Origin: G039954875 sp039954875
GTDB lineage: Bacteria > Bacteroidota > Bacteroidia > Flavobacteriales > Blattabacteriaceae
Assembly: GCA_039954875.1 (NCBI GenBank)
Contig: CP157202.1
Coordinates: 186,001 to 250,000 of the forward strand
DNA: 64,000 bases
Reading direction: 5' to 3'
Made by a program: the position numbers and the translations under genes. Shown one piece after another: positions 19,440 through 27,914 of the stretch. The notes below the pieces were generated by a model. It was not told the origin of the DNA. It searched no databases and saw nothing but the letters and a program-made list of their open reading frames with translations. How positions within the stretch are numbered: position 1 is the stretch's first letter; every line of letters starts with the position of its first letter.

Positions 19440-19964
19440 ATGAAAGCCAACGGAGAACAAGTTATATTGGTAGGAACTCAAGATGAGATACTAGGCTTGA
19501 TGGATAAGCAAAAGGCACATATAGAGGGTTTGCTACATCGTGCTATATCTATATTTGTGTTCAACAACCGACATGAACTGATGTTACAACAAAGAGCTAC
19601 TCATAAATATCACTCTCCACTTCTATGGGCCAACACTTGTTGTGGTCATCCCCGTCATGGGGAGACTATCCTCGAGGCAGCTCACCAACGCCTGGGCGAA
19701 GAAATGGGTTTTGATTGTTCATTAGAAGAGCGGTTTCATTTCACCTATAAGGTTGAACTCTACAATGGCTTGATCGAGCACGAACTAGATCACGTTTTGC
19801 TGGGGCGATATGAGGGTGTGCCGAAGGTCAACCCAGAAGAAGTGGCTACGTGGCGGTGGATTGCGTTACCGGAGTTGATAGAGGAGATCAGAATCCATCC
19901 TGAGCATTATGCCATTTGGCTTGGGATCATCATCGAGCGATATGTAGAAAAATTGAAATTATGA
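19440..19964 (+). CDS. idi: Isopentenyl-diphosphate delta-isomerase, type I
   Basis: Interconverts IPP and DMAPP, the C5 units for prenyl chains such as menaquinone and undecaprenol tails and for the tRNA modification made by MiaA (also in this window). The 174 residues show the type I Nudix-like fold: the catalytic cysteine in LWANTCCGHPRHGE, the Nudix-like stretch EAAHQRLGEEMGF, and the metal/catalytic glutamate region LIEHELDHVLLGRYEG. Length is typical. Its stop overlaps the next start as ATGA, so it is coupled to the pterin-synthase gene. Confidence 0.94.
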   Translation: MKANGEQVILVGTQDEILGLMDKQKAHIEGLLHRAISIFVFNNRHELMLQQRATHKYHSPLLWANTCCGHPRHGETILEAAHQRLGEEMGFDCSLEERFHFTYKVELYNGLIEHELDHVLLGRYEGVPKVNPEEVATWRWIALPELIEEIRIHPEHYAIWLGIIIERYVEKLKL

Positions 19965-20371
19965 AGATGACCATCAGCAGGCGGGCCTGTTTTAATGCTG
20001 CTCACCGCCTTTACAATGCCCATTGGAACCAAACCCAGAATGAAGAGGTTTTCGGTAAATGTGCCTATCTTCATTACCATGGGCATAACTATGAGCTCAT
20101 AGTGAGTGTTACGGGTGCAGTGGATCCGCAAACGGGCTTTGTCATGAGCCTTGAAGAACTCAAAGAGATCATCCGTAGCGAGGTAGAAGAGCCTTTTGAT
20201 CATAAGAATTTTAATTTGGATGTGGAAGAATTTCGATCGCTCAATCCCACCACAGAAAACATCATTGTCGTGATATGGCAAAAGATCCGGCAAAAGATCC
20301 CTGAGCAGTTTACGTTAAAAATCACCTTGTATGAAACCCCTAGAAATTTTGCCGAGTATGCTGGTGAATGA
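19961..20371 (+). CDS. 6-pyruvoyl-tetrahydropterin synthase / QueD family protein
   Basis: T-fold enzyme acting on dihydroneopterin triphosphate, used in queuosine (QueD) or tetrahydrobiopterin synthesis. From the ATG overlapping the idi stop it has 136 residues. Zinc ligands are the His in FNAAHRLYN and the pair in HGHNYEL; the cysteine lies in GKCAYLHYHGHNY, whose spacing resembles the PTPS type rather than the tighter bacterial QueD CxxxHGH. FDHKNFNLD and PTTENI are also conserved. Without queC or queE here the pathway is open. Confidence 0.85.
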   Translation: MKMTISRRACFNAAHRLYNAHWNQTQNEEVFGKCAYLHYHGHNYELIVSVTGAVDPQTGFVMSLEELKEIIRSEVEEPFDHKNFNLDVEEFRSLNPTTENIIVVIWQKIRQKIPEQFTLKITLYETPRNFAEYAGE

Positions 20372-20384
20372 TGTGTCCCAACCT

Positions 20385-20392
20385 TACTTTTG
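20385..20392 (+). promoter_or_regulatory. Bacteroidota -7 promoter core (TACTTTTG) for gcvT
   Basis: TAnnTTTG match 25 bases before the GTG at 20417 and overlapping the more upstream TTG at 20390. This supports the GTG start. No convincing -33 element. Confidence 0.42.
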
Positions 20393-20416
20393 CCTCGAAC
20401 TCTATTCAAAAGGAAA

Positions 20417-21505
20417 GTGAGAAAAACCATCCTTTATGATACACATTTGGCGCTTGGAGCCAAAATGGCCCCTTTTGCAGGTTTTTATATGCCCATACAA
20501 TACACTAGTATCCAAGAAGAACATATGGCTGTCAGAGACGCTGTGGGTCTTTTTGACATCAGTCATATGGGCGAATTTTTCATCCGTGGAAGATATGCTG
20601 AAGATCTCCTTCAGTACTTGACCACCAATGATGTTTCTCGTTTAAAACCTGGTCAAGCCCAGTATTCTTGTATGACCAATGAGTTGGGTGGTATCGTTGA
20701 TGATCTGATCATATACAGGCTGGGTGAAGGAGAATTTATGCTCGTGGTCAACGCAGCCAATATCGAAAAGGATGCCTTATGGATAAATCAAAACAACCGT
20801 TTTGCTATCGAATTTTTTAATCGATCTCAAGAATACGGTTTATTGGCTGTGCAAGGTCCAAGAGCTCTGGAGGTCCTCCAACCGCTGACAAATGTCCCGC
20901 TCCAAGAAATCTCCTTTTATCACTTTGTTGTAGATGCTTTTGCTGGAGTCGATCAAGTGATCATTTCGGCTACAGGCTACACAGGAGCTGGTGGTTTTGA
21001 ACTCTATTTGAAGAATGAAAATATCCAAGAGGTCTGGAAAAAAATCTTTCAGTCAGGTAAACTTTACAGCATCAAGGCTTGCGGATTAGCTGCCAGAGAT
21101 ACTTTACGTTTGGAGATGGGCTATTGCCTCTATAGCCAAGACATCACCCATGAGACCACACCATTAGAAGCTGGTCTAGGATGGATTACCAAATTCAGCA
21201 AAGATTTTATTGCGAAAGAGATACTCTTGAAGCAAAAGGCACAAGGTCTCTCTCGGAAATTGGTCGCCTTTATGTTGGAGGAGAGAGGTGTCCCTAGGCA
21301 AGGATACCCTTTGAGTGACCTTCAAGGTGATCCGATCGGTTATATTACCTCAGGCACTGTATCACCTGTCTTGAAAAGGGGTATCGGTCTGGGCTATGTA
21401 CCCACAGCTTTTTCTAAGGAAGGTACAGCACTTCAGGTCTCAATACGAGACAAATGTATTCCTGCCCAGGTCATTAAATTACCTTTTGTGAAAAAGGGAG
21501 TTTGA
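20417..21505 (+). CDS. gcvT: Glycine cleavage system T protein (aminomethyltransferase)
   Basis: Transfers the methylene group from lipoyl-bound aminomethyl to tetrahydrofolate, making 5,10-methylene-THF. The 362 residues include the N-terminal LGAKMAPFAGFYMPIQY, the signature VGLFDISHMGEFFIRG, GGIVDDLIIYRLGE, the folate-site region SATGYTGAGGFELYL, and the C-terminal beta-barrel. I start at GTG 20417 (MRKTILYDTHLALGAKM), preceded by AAGGAAA, since relatives begin this way and the TTG at 20390 lies in the promoter core. gcvH and gcvP are not in this window. Confidence 0.93.
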   Translation: MRKTILYDTHLALGAKMAPFAGFYMPIQYTSIQEEHMAVRDAVGLFDISHMGEFFIRGRYAEDLLQYLTTNDVSRLKPGQAQYSCMTNELGGIVDDLIIYRLGEGEFMLVVNAANIEKDALWINQNNRFAIEFFNRSQEYGLLAVQGPRALEVLQPLTNVPLQEISFYHFVVDAFAGVDQVIISATGYTGAGGFELYLKNENIQEVWKKIFQSGKLYSIKACGLAARDTLRLEMGYCLYSQDITHETTPLEAGLGWITKFSKDFIAKEILLKQKAQGLSRKLVAFMLEERGVPRQGYPLSDLQGDPIGYITSGTVSPVLKRGIGLGYVPTAFSKEGTALQVSIRDKCIPAQVIKLPFVKKGV

Positions 21506-21552
21506 TCAATTTGTTTGATTTATATCACGATAAAATGCTACAATATTTAAGA

Positions 21553-21584
21553 TTTGAATACTGTTGGCAGATTTTATATCTTTG
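21553..21584 (+). promoter_or_regulatory. Complete Bacteroidota promoter (TTTG-20-TATCTTTG) for the MATE gene
   Basis: TTTG at 21553-21556 and TATCTTTG at 21577-21584, separated by 20 bases, match both elements of the Bacteroidota primary promoter. Transcription would begin near 21591, so translation must start downstream, at TTG 21605 and not at the TTG at 21554. Confidence 0.65.
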
Positions 21585-21604
21585 AGGTTTATAATCCGAT
21601 AGCT

Positions 21605-22957
21605 TTGAATTTTTCGCAACATATTAAACAGAATTCCCAATTGGCTTTACCAGTGGCTTTCGGCCAAGTAGGTCAGATTTGCATCAACTTGGCTGACAAT
21701 ATCATGGTCGGTTCGTTAGGTGAGGTGGCTTTAGCTGCAGTATCTCTAGCCAATGCGGTTTTTTACATCATCATGGTCTTTGGCTGGGGGATGGCTTCTG
21801 CCCTTTCGCCTTTGGTTGCTGAGGTTGATGCTCGGGGAGATTACAAAAAGGGGGTGACCATTTTACATCACGGTTTAGTTATCAACTTTTTGTTATCAGT
21901 GTTGATGTATTTCCTCATTCAAGTTTTTCTTCCAGCTTTGCCTTATTTAGGGCAGGATCAAGAGGTGGTGGTTCAGGCCGCACCCTTTTTAAATATCATA
22001 ACACTCTCTCTGATCCCGTGGATTTTGTTTGAGAGTCTTCATAATTTTGCTGAAGGTTTGTCTTTGACTATTCCAGGGATGGTGATCACCTGGATAGGTG
22101 TTGTTTTTAATATTATTTTCAATTACGTTTTGATTTATGGTGAATACGGCTTTCCTAAATTGGGGGTTTTTGGAGCAGGTTATGCTACTTTGATCACCCG
22201 TATGGTTATGTTCATCGGACTGTGTTTATTACTATATCGACATGTCAAAGTTCGTAAATGTTATCAAAAGCTCGAATATATAAAATTTCAGAAAGTCTAT
22301 TTTAGAAAGATACTGGTTATAGGGACCCCGACGGGATTACAAATGTTATTTGAGGTGGGGGCTTTTGCTGTAGCTTCTTTCATAGTGGGTTTTTCCGGTG
22401 CAGAACAACTCGCTGCTCATCAGATCACAATTAGTATATTTTCGACTACCTATATGTTGGGTATGGGATTTGCTGTGGCTGCTACGGTCAGGATAGGCAA
22501 TCAACGTGCCTTGAAGAATTATGTTGAACTCAGACGGGTAGGTTGGTCAGTTATTTTGATGTCAGTGATCTTCATGTCATTGTGTGGTATAGGGTTTATT
22601 TTATGGCGGTATGGTTTACCATCGCTTTATCTCGATGATGATAAAGTGGTAGTTATAGCAGCTCAATTGCTTGTTGTAGCAGCACTTTTTCAGCTGTCCG
22701 ATGGTATACAAGCGGTAGCTCTTGGCGCTTTGAGAGGTATGCATGATGTGAAAATCCCTATGTGGATCAGCTTTTTTGCTTACTGGATCGTTGCTGTACC
22801 TTTGGGTTGGTTCTGCTCTGTGACCATGGAGATGGGTGCTTTGGGGGTTTGGATTGGTTTAGGTTTAGGTCTTACTATAGCGGCTATTTTGTTACTTCTA
22901 CGCTATAATGATCAAACCCGTCGGCTCATCAAGTCGGAAGGTAGTGAGGTAATATAG
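21605..22957 (+). CDS. MATE-family multidrug/cation efflux transporter (NorM type)
   Basis: Inner-membrane exporter driven by Na+ or H+ that removes toxic organic cations. About 450 residues with twelve hydrophobic segments in two matching halves. Near the N-terminus are LALPVAFGQVGQICINLADN and IMVGSLGEVALAAVSLANA; the second half has GTPTGLQMLFEVGAF and LAAHQITISIFSTTYM, all typical of NorM. Start TTG 21605 (MNFSQHIKQNSQLALP) is preferred because a complete promoter lies just upstream and overlaps any longer frame. Confidence 0.9.
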   Translation: MNFSQHIKQNSQLALPVAFGQVGQICINLADNIMVGSLGEVALAAVSLANAVFYIIMVFGWGMASALSPLVAEVDARGDYKKGVTILHHGLVINFLLSVLMYFLIQVFLPALPYLGQDQEVVVQAAPFLNIITLSLIPWILFESLHNFAEGLSLTIPGMVITWIGVVFNIIFNYVLIYGEYGFPKLGVFGAGYATLITRMVMFIGLCLLLYRHVKVRKCYQKLEYIKFQKVYFRKILVIGTPTGLQMLFEVGAFAVASFIVGFSGAEQLAAHQITISIFSTTYMLGMGFAVAATVRIGNQRALKNYVELRRVGWSVILMSVIFMSLCGIGFILWRYGLPSLYLDDDKVVVIAAQLLVVAALFQLSDGIQAVALGALRGMHDVKIPMWISFFAYWIVAVPLGWFCSVTMEMGALGVWIGLGLGLTIAAILLLLRYNDQTRRLIKSEGSEVI

Positions 22958-23006
22958 GTGAGGGATGAATAATATTACTTACAAAAGTTTTAAAAATAAT
23001 AATATA

Positions 23007-23437
23007 ATGAAAATATATCAAAAAGGTTTAGACTTGACCAGATAATTTGGAAGTCTTTGCTTGACTGTATACAAAGATGTTGTAGGGATATGGACGATTG
23101 GTTATGGTCGTACTGGTCCCTGATGTAGAAAAGGGGCAAACTATCATTAAGTAACAGGCTGAAGATTTTTTTGCGGTAGGATTGTTAAAAATCTGATGAG
23201 GTAGTGAGTATTATTGTTAAGGCATATTGCTTACACAGAACCAATTTGATGCATTGCTTTCATTTACTTATAACGTTGGAGGAGTGAATTTACGACACAG
23301 TGCTTTACTTATACAAAAATTAATGAAGACAATTTATCAATGTGCAGCGGCCGAATTTCTTATGATATAATAAGGCCAAAGGAAATGTTTTGGCAAGTTT
23401 AATAAAAAGGAGACAAGTCGAATAAAATTCTTTCTAA
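23007..23437 (+). pseudogene. Phage-type lysozyme (GH24 endolysin), decayed
   Basis: GH24 lysozymes cut peptidoglycan and come mostly from phages. The remnant starts MKIYQKGLDLTR-stop, then LTVYKDVVGIWTIGYGRTGP, QNQFDALLSFTYNVGGVNLR and KAKGNVLASLIKRRQVE, in order over the usual 140-residue length. The catalytic Glu region (F-E-G in relatives) falls at the first stop. Several further stops and shifts break it. It is the only prophage-like trace I found. Confidence 0.87.
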
Positions 23438-23620
23438 CTTTTTAACCTAAAATCAAGAATGTTGGATCATCCTTGCCATTAGTCCAGTTTATTTTGCTTA
23501 GATTTACCCGTCCAATTTTTATTCTGAAAATCGTAGCTTTTAAATGGGATTTTATACTGTATTTTAAGCAATTCTGTTGCGTTTATTGCCTCAGTTCTTC
23601 TGAAGCATGAACTATTATTT

Positions 23621-25252
23621 ATGAAAATATTTGAAGAAGCCAAATTAAGCTCTGAAATCCTCAGAGCATTGGAGGAGATGGGTTTTGTCACACCTACTCC
23701 AATACAACAGCAATCTATCCCTTATCTATTGGATTCTGAAAGAGACTTGATCGCCTTGGCCCAAACTGGGACAGGAAAAACGGCTGCTTTTGGTCTACCT
23801 CTCATTCAGAAGACGCTCCCTGACTTCAGGGCCCTGCAAGCATTGGTGCTCTGTCCTACACGTGAATTGTGCCTACAGATCACACATGATTTCCTCCGTT
23901 TTGCTCGATATTTATCCAAACTAGAGATTATATCTGTATACGGTGGAGCCAATATCGAGACCCAAATTAAGGCCTTGCGAAAAGGTGTCCATATCATCAT
24001 AGGTACACCTGGACGAGTCACAGATCTCATGCGCCGAGGAGATCTTAAGCTGGGTGACATTCGTTATCTGGTGCTCGACGAGGCTGATGAAATGTTGAAT
24101 ATGGGTTTTAAAGACGAGCTTGATGCTATTGTGAGACAATTGCCTGATAAGCGGCAAAGTTTGTTGTTTTCCGCTACCATGTCCAGGGAGATGAACACCA
24201 TCGCTAATTCCTATTTGATAGACCCTATGGAGATTACTACAGGGAAACGCAATTTGGCTTCCGACGACGTTAAGCACGTCTATTATATGGTGAGCAGTCA
24301 AAATAAATACCCCGCTTTGAGACGCATTGCTGACATTAATCCGGATATTTATGGGATTATATTTTGCCGCACTCGCCGGGAAACTAAAGAGATTGCTGAT
24401 TACTTGATCCGAGACGGGTATAATGCCGACGCTCTTTACGGTGATCTGTCACAATCTCAACGCGAGGCGGTTATGAACCGTTTCAGAAAAAGATGCTTAC
24501 AATTTCTTGTGGCTACAGATGTAGCTGCTCGTGGCATAGATGTTAGTGACATCACCCATGTGATCAATTACAACCTACCGAATGAGAACGAGACTTATGT
24601 ACACCGTAGTGGCCGTACAGGTCGAGCTGGGAATCAAGGGGTATCTATTTGCGTTATACATTCGAAAGAGACCCGTAGACTAAGAGAACTCGAACAGAAA
24701 ATAGGAAAAAAATTCGAACGATTGATGGTTCCAACTGGTAGAGAAATATGTGAGAAACAGCTCTTTCATCGGATCGATAAAATAGAAAAAGTTGTCGTAG
24801 ACGGTCATTCGATGGAAAGTTATCTGCCGATGATTTACGAAAGATTGAGTGCATTTGATCGCGAGGAACTCATCAAGCGTTTTGCATCAGTAGAATTCAA
24901 TCGTTTTCTCGTCTATTATAAGGATGTACGAGATATTAATATTACGTCCACATTTGTCCCTATCGACAATGCTTTTGATAGAAAGAGACATAATTTCACT
25001 ATAAAGGGTAGACGTGTGGGTTTTTCAAAGCTTTCCTTGAATCTAGGCGCAAAAGACGATTTGACTAAACTCGGATTGATCCAGTTGATCAACCAAGCTA
25101 CTAATACCCGAAATATTGATATTGGACGTATCGAGATATCAAATAAATGCTCATTTTTTGAAGTGGACAGCCGCCATGAAGCTAAGGTTTTGAAGGGGAT
25201 GAATCGTATGAACCATCTAGGACGTCCTATCTATGTGGAATTGAAGGTTTGA
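23621..25252 (+). CDS. deaD: DEAD-box ATP-dependent RNA helicase
   Basis: Unwinds RNA duplexes in ribosome assembly or mRNA turnover, typically more important in the cold. The 543 residues show Q motif TPIQQQSIPYL, Walker A AQTGTGKTAAF, PTRELCLQI, GTPGRVTDL, DEADEM, SAT, and in domain 2 the FCRTRRETKE, VATDVAARGIDV and HRSGRTGRAG motifs. After residue 435 comes a DbpA-type RNA-binding fold ending with VKGMNRMNHLGRPIYVE-like sequence, as in DeaD/CshA. It is followed after eight bases by aroC, so they are likely co-transcribed. Confidence 0.92.
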   Translation: MKIFEEAKLSSEILRALEEMGFVTPTPIQQQSIPYLLDSERDLIALAQTGTGKTAAFGLPLIQKTLPDFRALQALVLCPTRELCLQITHDFLRFARYLSKLEIISVYGGANIETQIKALRKGVHIIIGTPGRVTDLMRRGDLKLGDIRYLVLDEADEMLNMGFKDELDAIVRQLPDKRQSLLFSATMSREMNTIANSYLIDPMEITTGKRNLASDDVKHVYYMVSSQNKYPALRRIADINPDIYGIIFCRTRRETKEIADYLIRDGYNADALYGDLSQSQREAVMNRFRKRCLQFLVATDVAARGIDVSDITHVINYNLPNENETYVHRSGRTGRAGNQGVSICVIHSKETRRLRELEQKIGKKFERLMVPTGREICEKQLFHRIDKIEKVVVDGHSMESYLPMIYERLSAFDREELIKRFASVEFNRFLVYYKDVRDINITSTFVPIDNAFDRKRHNFTIKGRRVGFSKLSLNLGAKDDLTKLGLIQLINQATNTRNIDIGRIEISNKCSFFEVDSRHEAKVLKGMNRMNHLGRPIYVELKV

Positions 25253-25260
25253 AAACGATC

Positions 25261-26328
25261 ATGGTGGGGAATACTTTTGGTAATTTATTTAGATTGACCA
25301 CTTTTGGTGAAAGCCATGGACCAGCGATGGGGGGGGTAATAGATGGATGTACAGCAGGTCTAGTTTTGAATTTTCAACAAATCCAGTATGAGTTAGATCG
25401 TAGGAGACCAGGTCAATCCAATATCGTGACTCAACGAAAAGAAGGCGATGAAGTCATTTTTATCTCCGGTCTCTTTGAGGGTGAGACTACTGGTGCCCCT
25501 ATTAGTTTTATTTTACTCAATGAAGATCAAAAGTCTCGTGACTACACACACATCAAAGAACTATATCGCCCTTCGCATTCAGACTTTACTTATGATAAAA
25601 AGTATGGTTTGAGGGACTACCGTGGTGGTGGACGTTCTTCTGCACGAGAGACTGTTTGTCGTGTAGTGGCTGGGGCCATTGCTAAACAATTGTTAAAAGA
25701 AGTGAAGATTACTGCTTATGTGTCTTCTGTTGGGGCATTAATATTAGAGAAGTCTTACCAAGAACTTGATCTATCTACGGTGGAAGATACATCGGTGCGT
25801 TGCCCTGATCCGGACTTGGCAGCGCAGATGATAGCTTTGATCAAACAAGTCCGTAAGGAAGGAGACACCATAGGCGGGACGGTTAGCTGTGTGATCCAAG
25901 GTGTTCCGATAGGTCTCGGAGAGCCTATCTTTGACAAGTTACATGCTGAATTGGGCAAGGCCATGCTATCGATCAATGCAGTCAAGGGTTTTGAGTATGG
26001 CAGTGGTTTTTCCGGTACCCGGATGAAAGGCTCTGTACATAATGATCTTTTCGATACTGATGGATCCACCAAAACCAACTTTTCTGGAGGCGTCCAAGGG
26101 GGGATATCCAATGGTATGGACATCTATTTTCGAGTAGGTTTTAAACCTGTGGCCACCCTTATGCAGTCTCAAATGACTATAGACAAGCAATATCATCCTA
26201 CCATTGTAGAGGGTAAGGGACGGCATGATCCCTGTGTCGTGCCCCGTGCTGTGCCTATCGTAGAAGCCATGGCGGCCTTGGTTTTAGTTGACTACTGGCT
26301 TTATAATCGGCTTTGTAAGATTTCATAA
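25261..26328 (+). CDS. aroC: Chorismate synthase
   Basis: Last step of the shikimate pathway: EPSP to chorismate using reduced FMN. About 355 residues with the three signatures: LTTFGESHGPAMGGVIDGC at the N-terminus, YRGGGRSSARETVCRV at about 125, and the C-terminal RHDPCVVPRAVPIVEAM; also RRPGQSN and AVKGFEYGSGF. ATG 25261 (or GTG 25264) is eight bases after the helicase stop; the upstream TTG would overlap that gene. Its retention fits the isochorismate synthase in this window. Confidence 0.95.
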   Translation: MVGNTFGNLFRLTTFGESHGPAMGGVIDGCTAGLVLNFQQIQYELDRRRPGQSNIVTQRKEGDEVIFISGLFEGETTGAPISFILLNEDQKSRDYTHIKELYRPSHSDFTYDKKYGLRDYRGGGRSSARETVCRVVAGAIAKQLLKEVKITAYVSSVGALILEKSYQELDLSTVEDTSVRCPDPDLAAQMIALIKQVRKEGDTIGGTVSCVIQGVPIGLGEPIFDKLHAELGKAMLSINAVKGFEYGSGFSGTRMKGSVHNDLFDTDGSTKTNFSGGVQGGISNGMDIYFRVGFKPVATLMQSQMTIDKQYHPTIVEGKGRHDPCVVPRAVPIVEAMAALVLVDYWLYNRLCKIS

Positions 26329-26372
26329 AAAAATATAAAGTATAGAAAAAAGCTGGTATTTGTAGGAAAAAG

Positions 26373-26380
26373 TATATTTG
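26373..26380 (+). promoter_or_regulatory. Bacteroidota -7 promoter core (TATATTTG)
   Basis: TAnnTTTG match 18 bases before the ATG of the thioredoxin-like gene; no clear -33 element. Confidence 0.48.
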
Positions 26381-26397
26381 CTCAAAATTATTTTGAA

Positions 26398-26970
26398 ATG
26401 AAATGGCGTCGCGTTTTAGATATTATTATTTTGTTGGTTGCTACATGGTGGATTATCTATACGCCACCAGGTAAGGAGATCAGACGTGGGGCGTGGGCGT
26501 GGGTGACAGGTGAAAAGATTACCCCTAAAGTGAAAGTTGCCCCAATCAATATGTTGCTAGATGCTGATTTTCAATGGAAATTGAAAGCTATGGATGGTAG
26601 TATCATAGATCTTTCTCAATCGAGGGACAAAGTGGTTTTTGTCCATTTTTTGAGCACTTCTTGTGTGCTTTGTCTCCAAAAGATCCCTATGTTGCAAGAT
26701 CTTTATGATACTTATAAGGGTAGGGTGATTTTCTTGCTTGTATCTCAGGATACTAGTCTGGATAAAATCTTCGATTTCATGAGGACTAATGACTATACGA
26801 TACCTGTATATACTCCTATCAATCCTCCTGTAAAAAAATTGAGCAATGTCAATAGGGTTTCTTGGATTTTCATCGCTAAAAATGGGACGATCACTATAGA
26901 GAAGTTGGGAACTCAAACGCCTACTAAAGATCAGATCGTGAAAAAATTAGAAACTTTGCTGGCATCTTGA
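26398..26970 (+). CDS. Membrane-anchored thioredoxin-like (TlpA/ResA type) protein
   Basis: 190 residues: an N-terminal membrane anchor (about 8-24), a linker, and a TlpA-like thioredoxin fold on the periplasmic side. The redox site is STSCVLCLQKIP, a CxxC in the right place but with Val-Leu between the cysteines and Ser in place of the usual Trp before the first one. VVFVHFL and the cis-Pro segment NVNRVSWIFIAKNG follow. Such proteins reduce haem-binding or other exported thiols, or sense redox. The partner is unknown. Confidence 0.8.
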   Translation: MKWRRVLDIIILLVATWWIIYTPPGKEIRRGAWAWVTGEKITPKVKVAPINMLLDADFQWKLKAMDGSIIDLSQSRDKVVFVHFLSTSCVLCLQKIPMLQDLYDTYKGRVIFLLVSQDTSLDKIFDFMRTNDYTIPVYTPINPPVKKLSNVNRVSWIFIAKNGTITIEKLGTQTPTKDQIVKKLETLLAS

Positions 26971-27001
26971 TGATAGATTGGGGCTATCGTTCCTTTGATA
27001 T

Positions 27002-27910
27002 ATGAAGACTTTGATTTCGATTGTAGGGCCTACAGCAGTGGGTAAGACGAAGTTTTCAATCTTTTTAGCTCAGAAGTTGGGTACGGAAATCCTCTCTTGT
27101 GATGCGAGGCAATTTTATAAGGAGTTGAGGATAGGTACGGCCATGCCTTCGGCTGTTCAGCTTGAGGCTGTACCTCATTATTTTGTAGGACAGTTGAGCG
27201 TCCATCAGGCGTATACAGTTGGAGACTTTGAAAGGGATGCCTTGCAAAAGCTTCGAGCACTGTTTTCAAGAGTTGATGTAGTCTTGATGACGGGTGGATC
27301 TGGGTTATATAATAAAGCCGTAATCGAAGGATTGAACGCCTTTCCTCAAGTATCGCCAGTCGTCCGAGAAGAATGGATCACGGCTTTGAAAGAAAAAGGC
27401 GTAACCTTTTTGCAAGAAATGCTCAAGTTTCAAGACCCTGTTTATTATCAAAGGGTAGATCTTCGCAATCCTCAGAGGTTGATACGTGCTTTGGCAGTCA
27501 TCAAAGCTACGGGACAGCCTTTTTCATCTTTTCAACAAATGAGGTTTGGGCTACGAGATTTTCGCTTGATCAAAATAGGATTGATCTTACCTCGTGAGCA
27601 GATCTATCAACGCATCGAACAGAGGGTTGATAAAATGATGAAGATGGGTTTGCTACAAGAGGCTGAGCAATGGTACACATATAGACATTTGAATGCTTTA
27701 CAAACGGTGGGTTATAAAGAGCTTTTTCGATACATTGAGGGGCAATGTACGCTTCGAGAAGCAGTGGAGGGAATAAAAAAAAATACTCGACGCTATGCAA
27801 AAAGACAATTTACTTGGTATCGGCGAGATCCTACGATCACTTGGTTTTGCTCAGAAGATTGGGGAGTAATCTTGGATTTTGTGCGGAATGCATTAGGGAC
27901 TCAATCATAA
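27002..27910 (+). CDS. miaA: tRNA dimethylallyltransferase
   Basis: Adds a dimethylallyl group to A37 of tRNAs reading UNN codons, improving decoding. The 302 residues have the P-loop SIVGPTAVGKTKFSI, SCDARQFYKELRIGTA, PHYFVGQL, the VLMTGGSGLYNKAVIEG segment and the C-terminal LQTVGYKELFRYIEG and YAKRQFTWYRRD motifs. DMAPP would come from Idi in this window. It ends five bases from the facing hisIE-like gene. Confidence 0.95.
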   Translation: MKTLISIVGPTAVGKTKFSIFLAQKLGTEILSCDARQFYKELRIGTAMPSAVQLEAVPHYFVGQLSVHQAYTVGDFERDALQKLRALFSRVDVVLMTGGSGLYNKAVIEGLNAFPQVSPVVREEWITALKEKGVTFLQEMLKFQDPVYYQRVDLRNPQRLIRALAVIKATGQPFSSFQQMRFGLRDFRLIKIGLILPREQIYQRIEQRVDKMMKMGLLQEAEQWYTYRHLNALQTVGYKELFRYIEGQCTLREAVEGIKKNTRRYAKRQFTWYRRDPTITWFCSEDWGVILDFVRNALGTQS

Positions 27911-27914
27911 GTTT

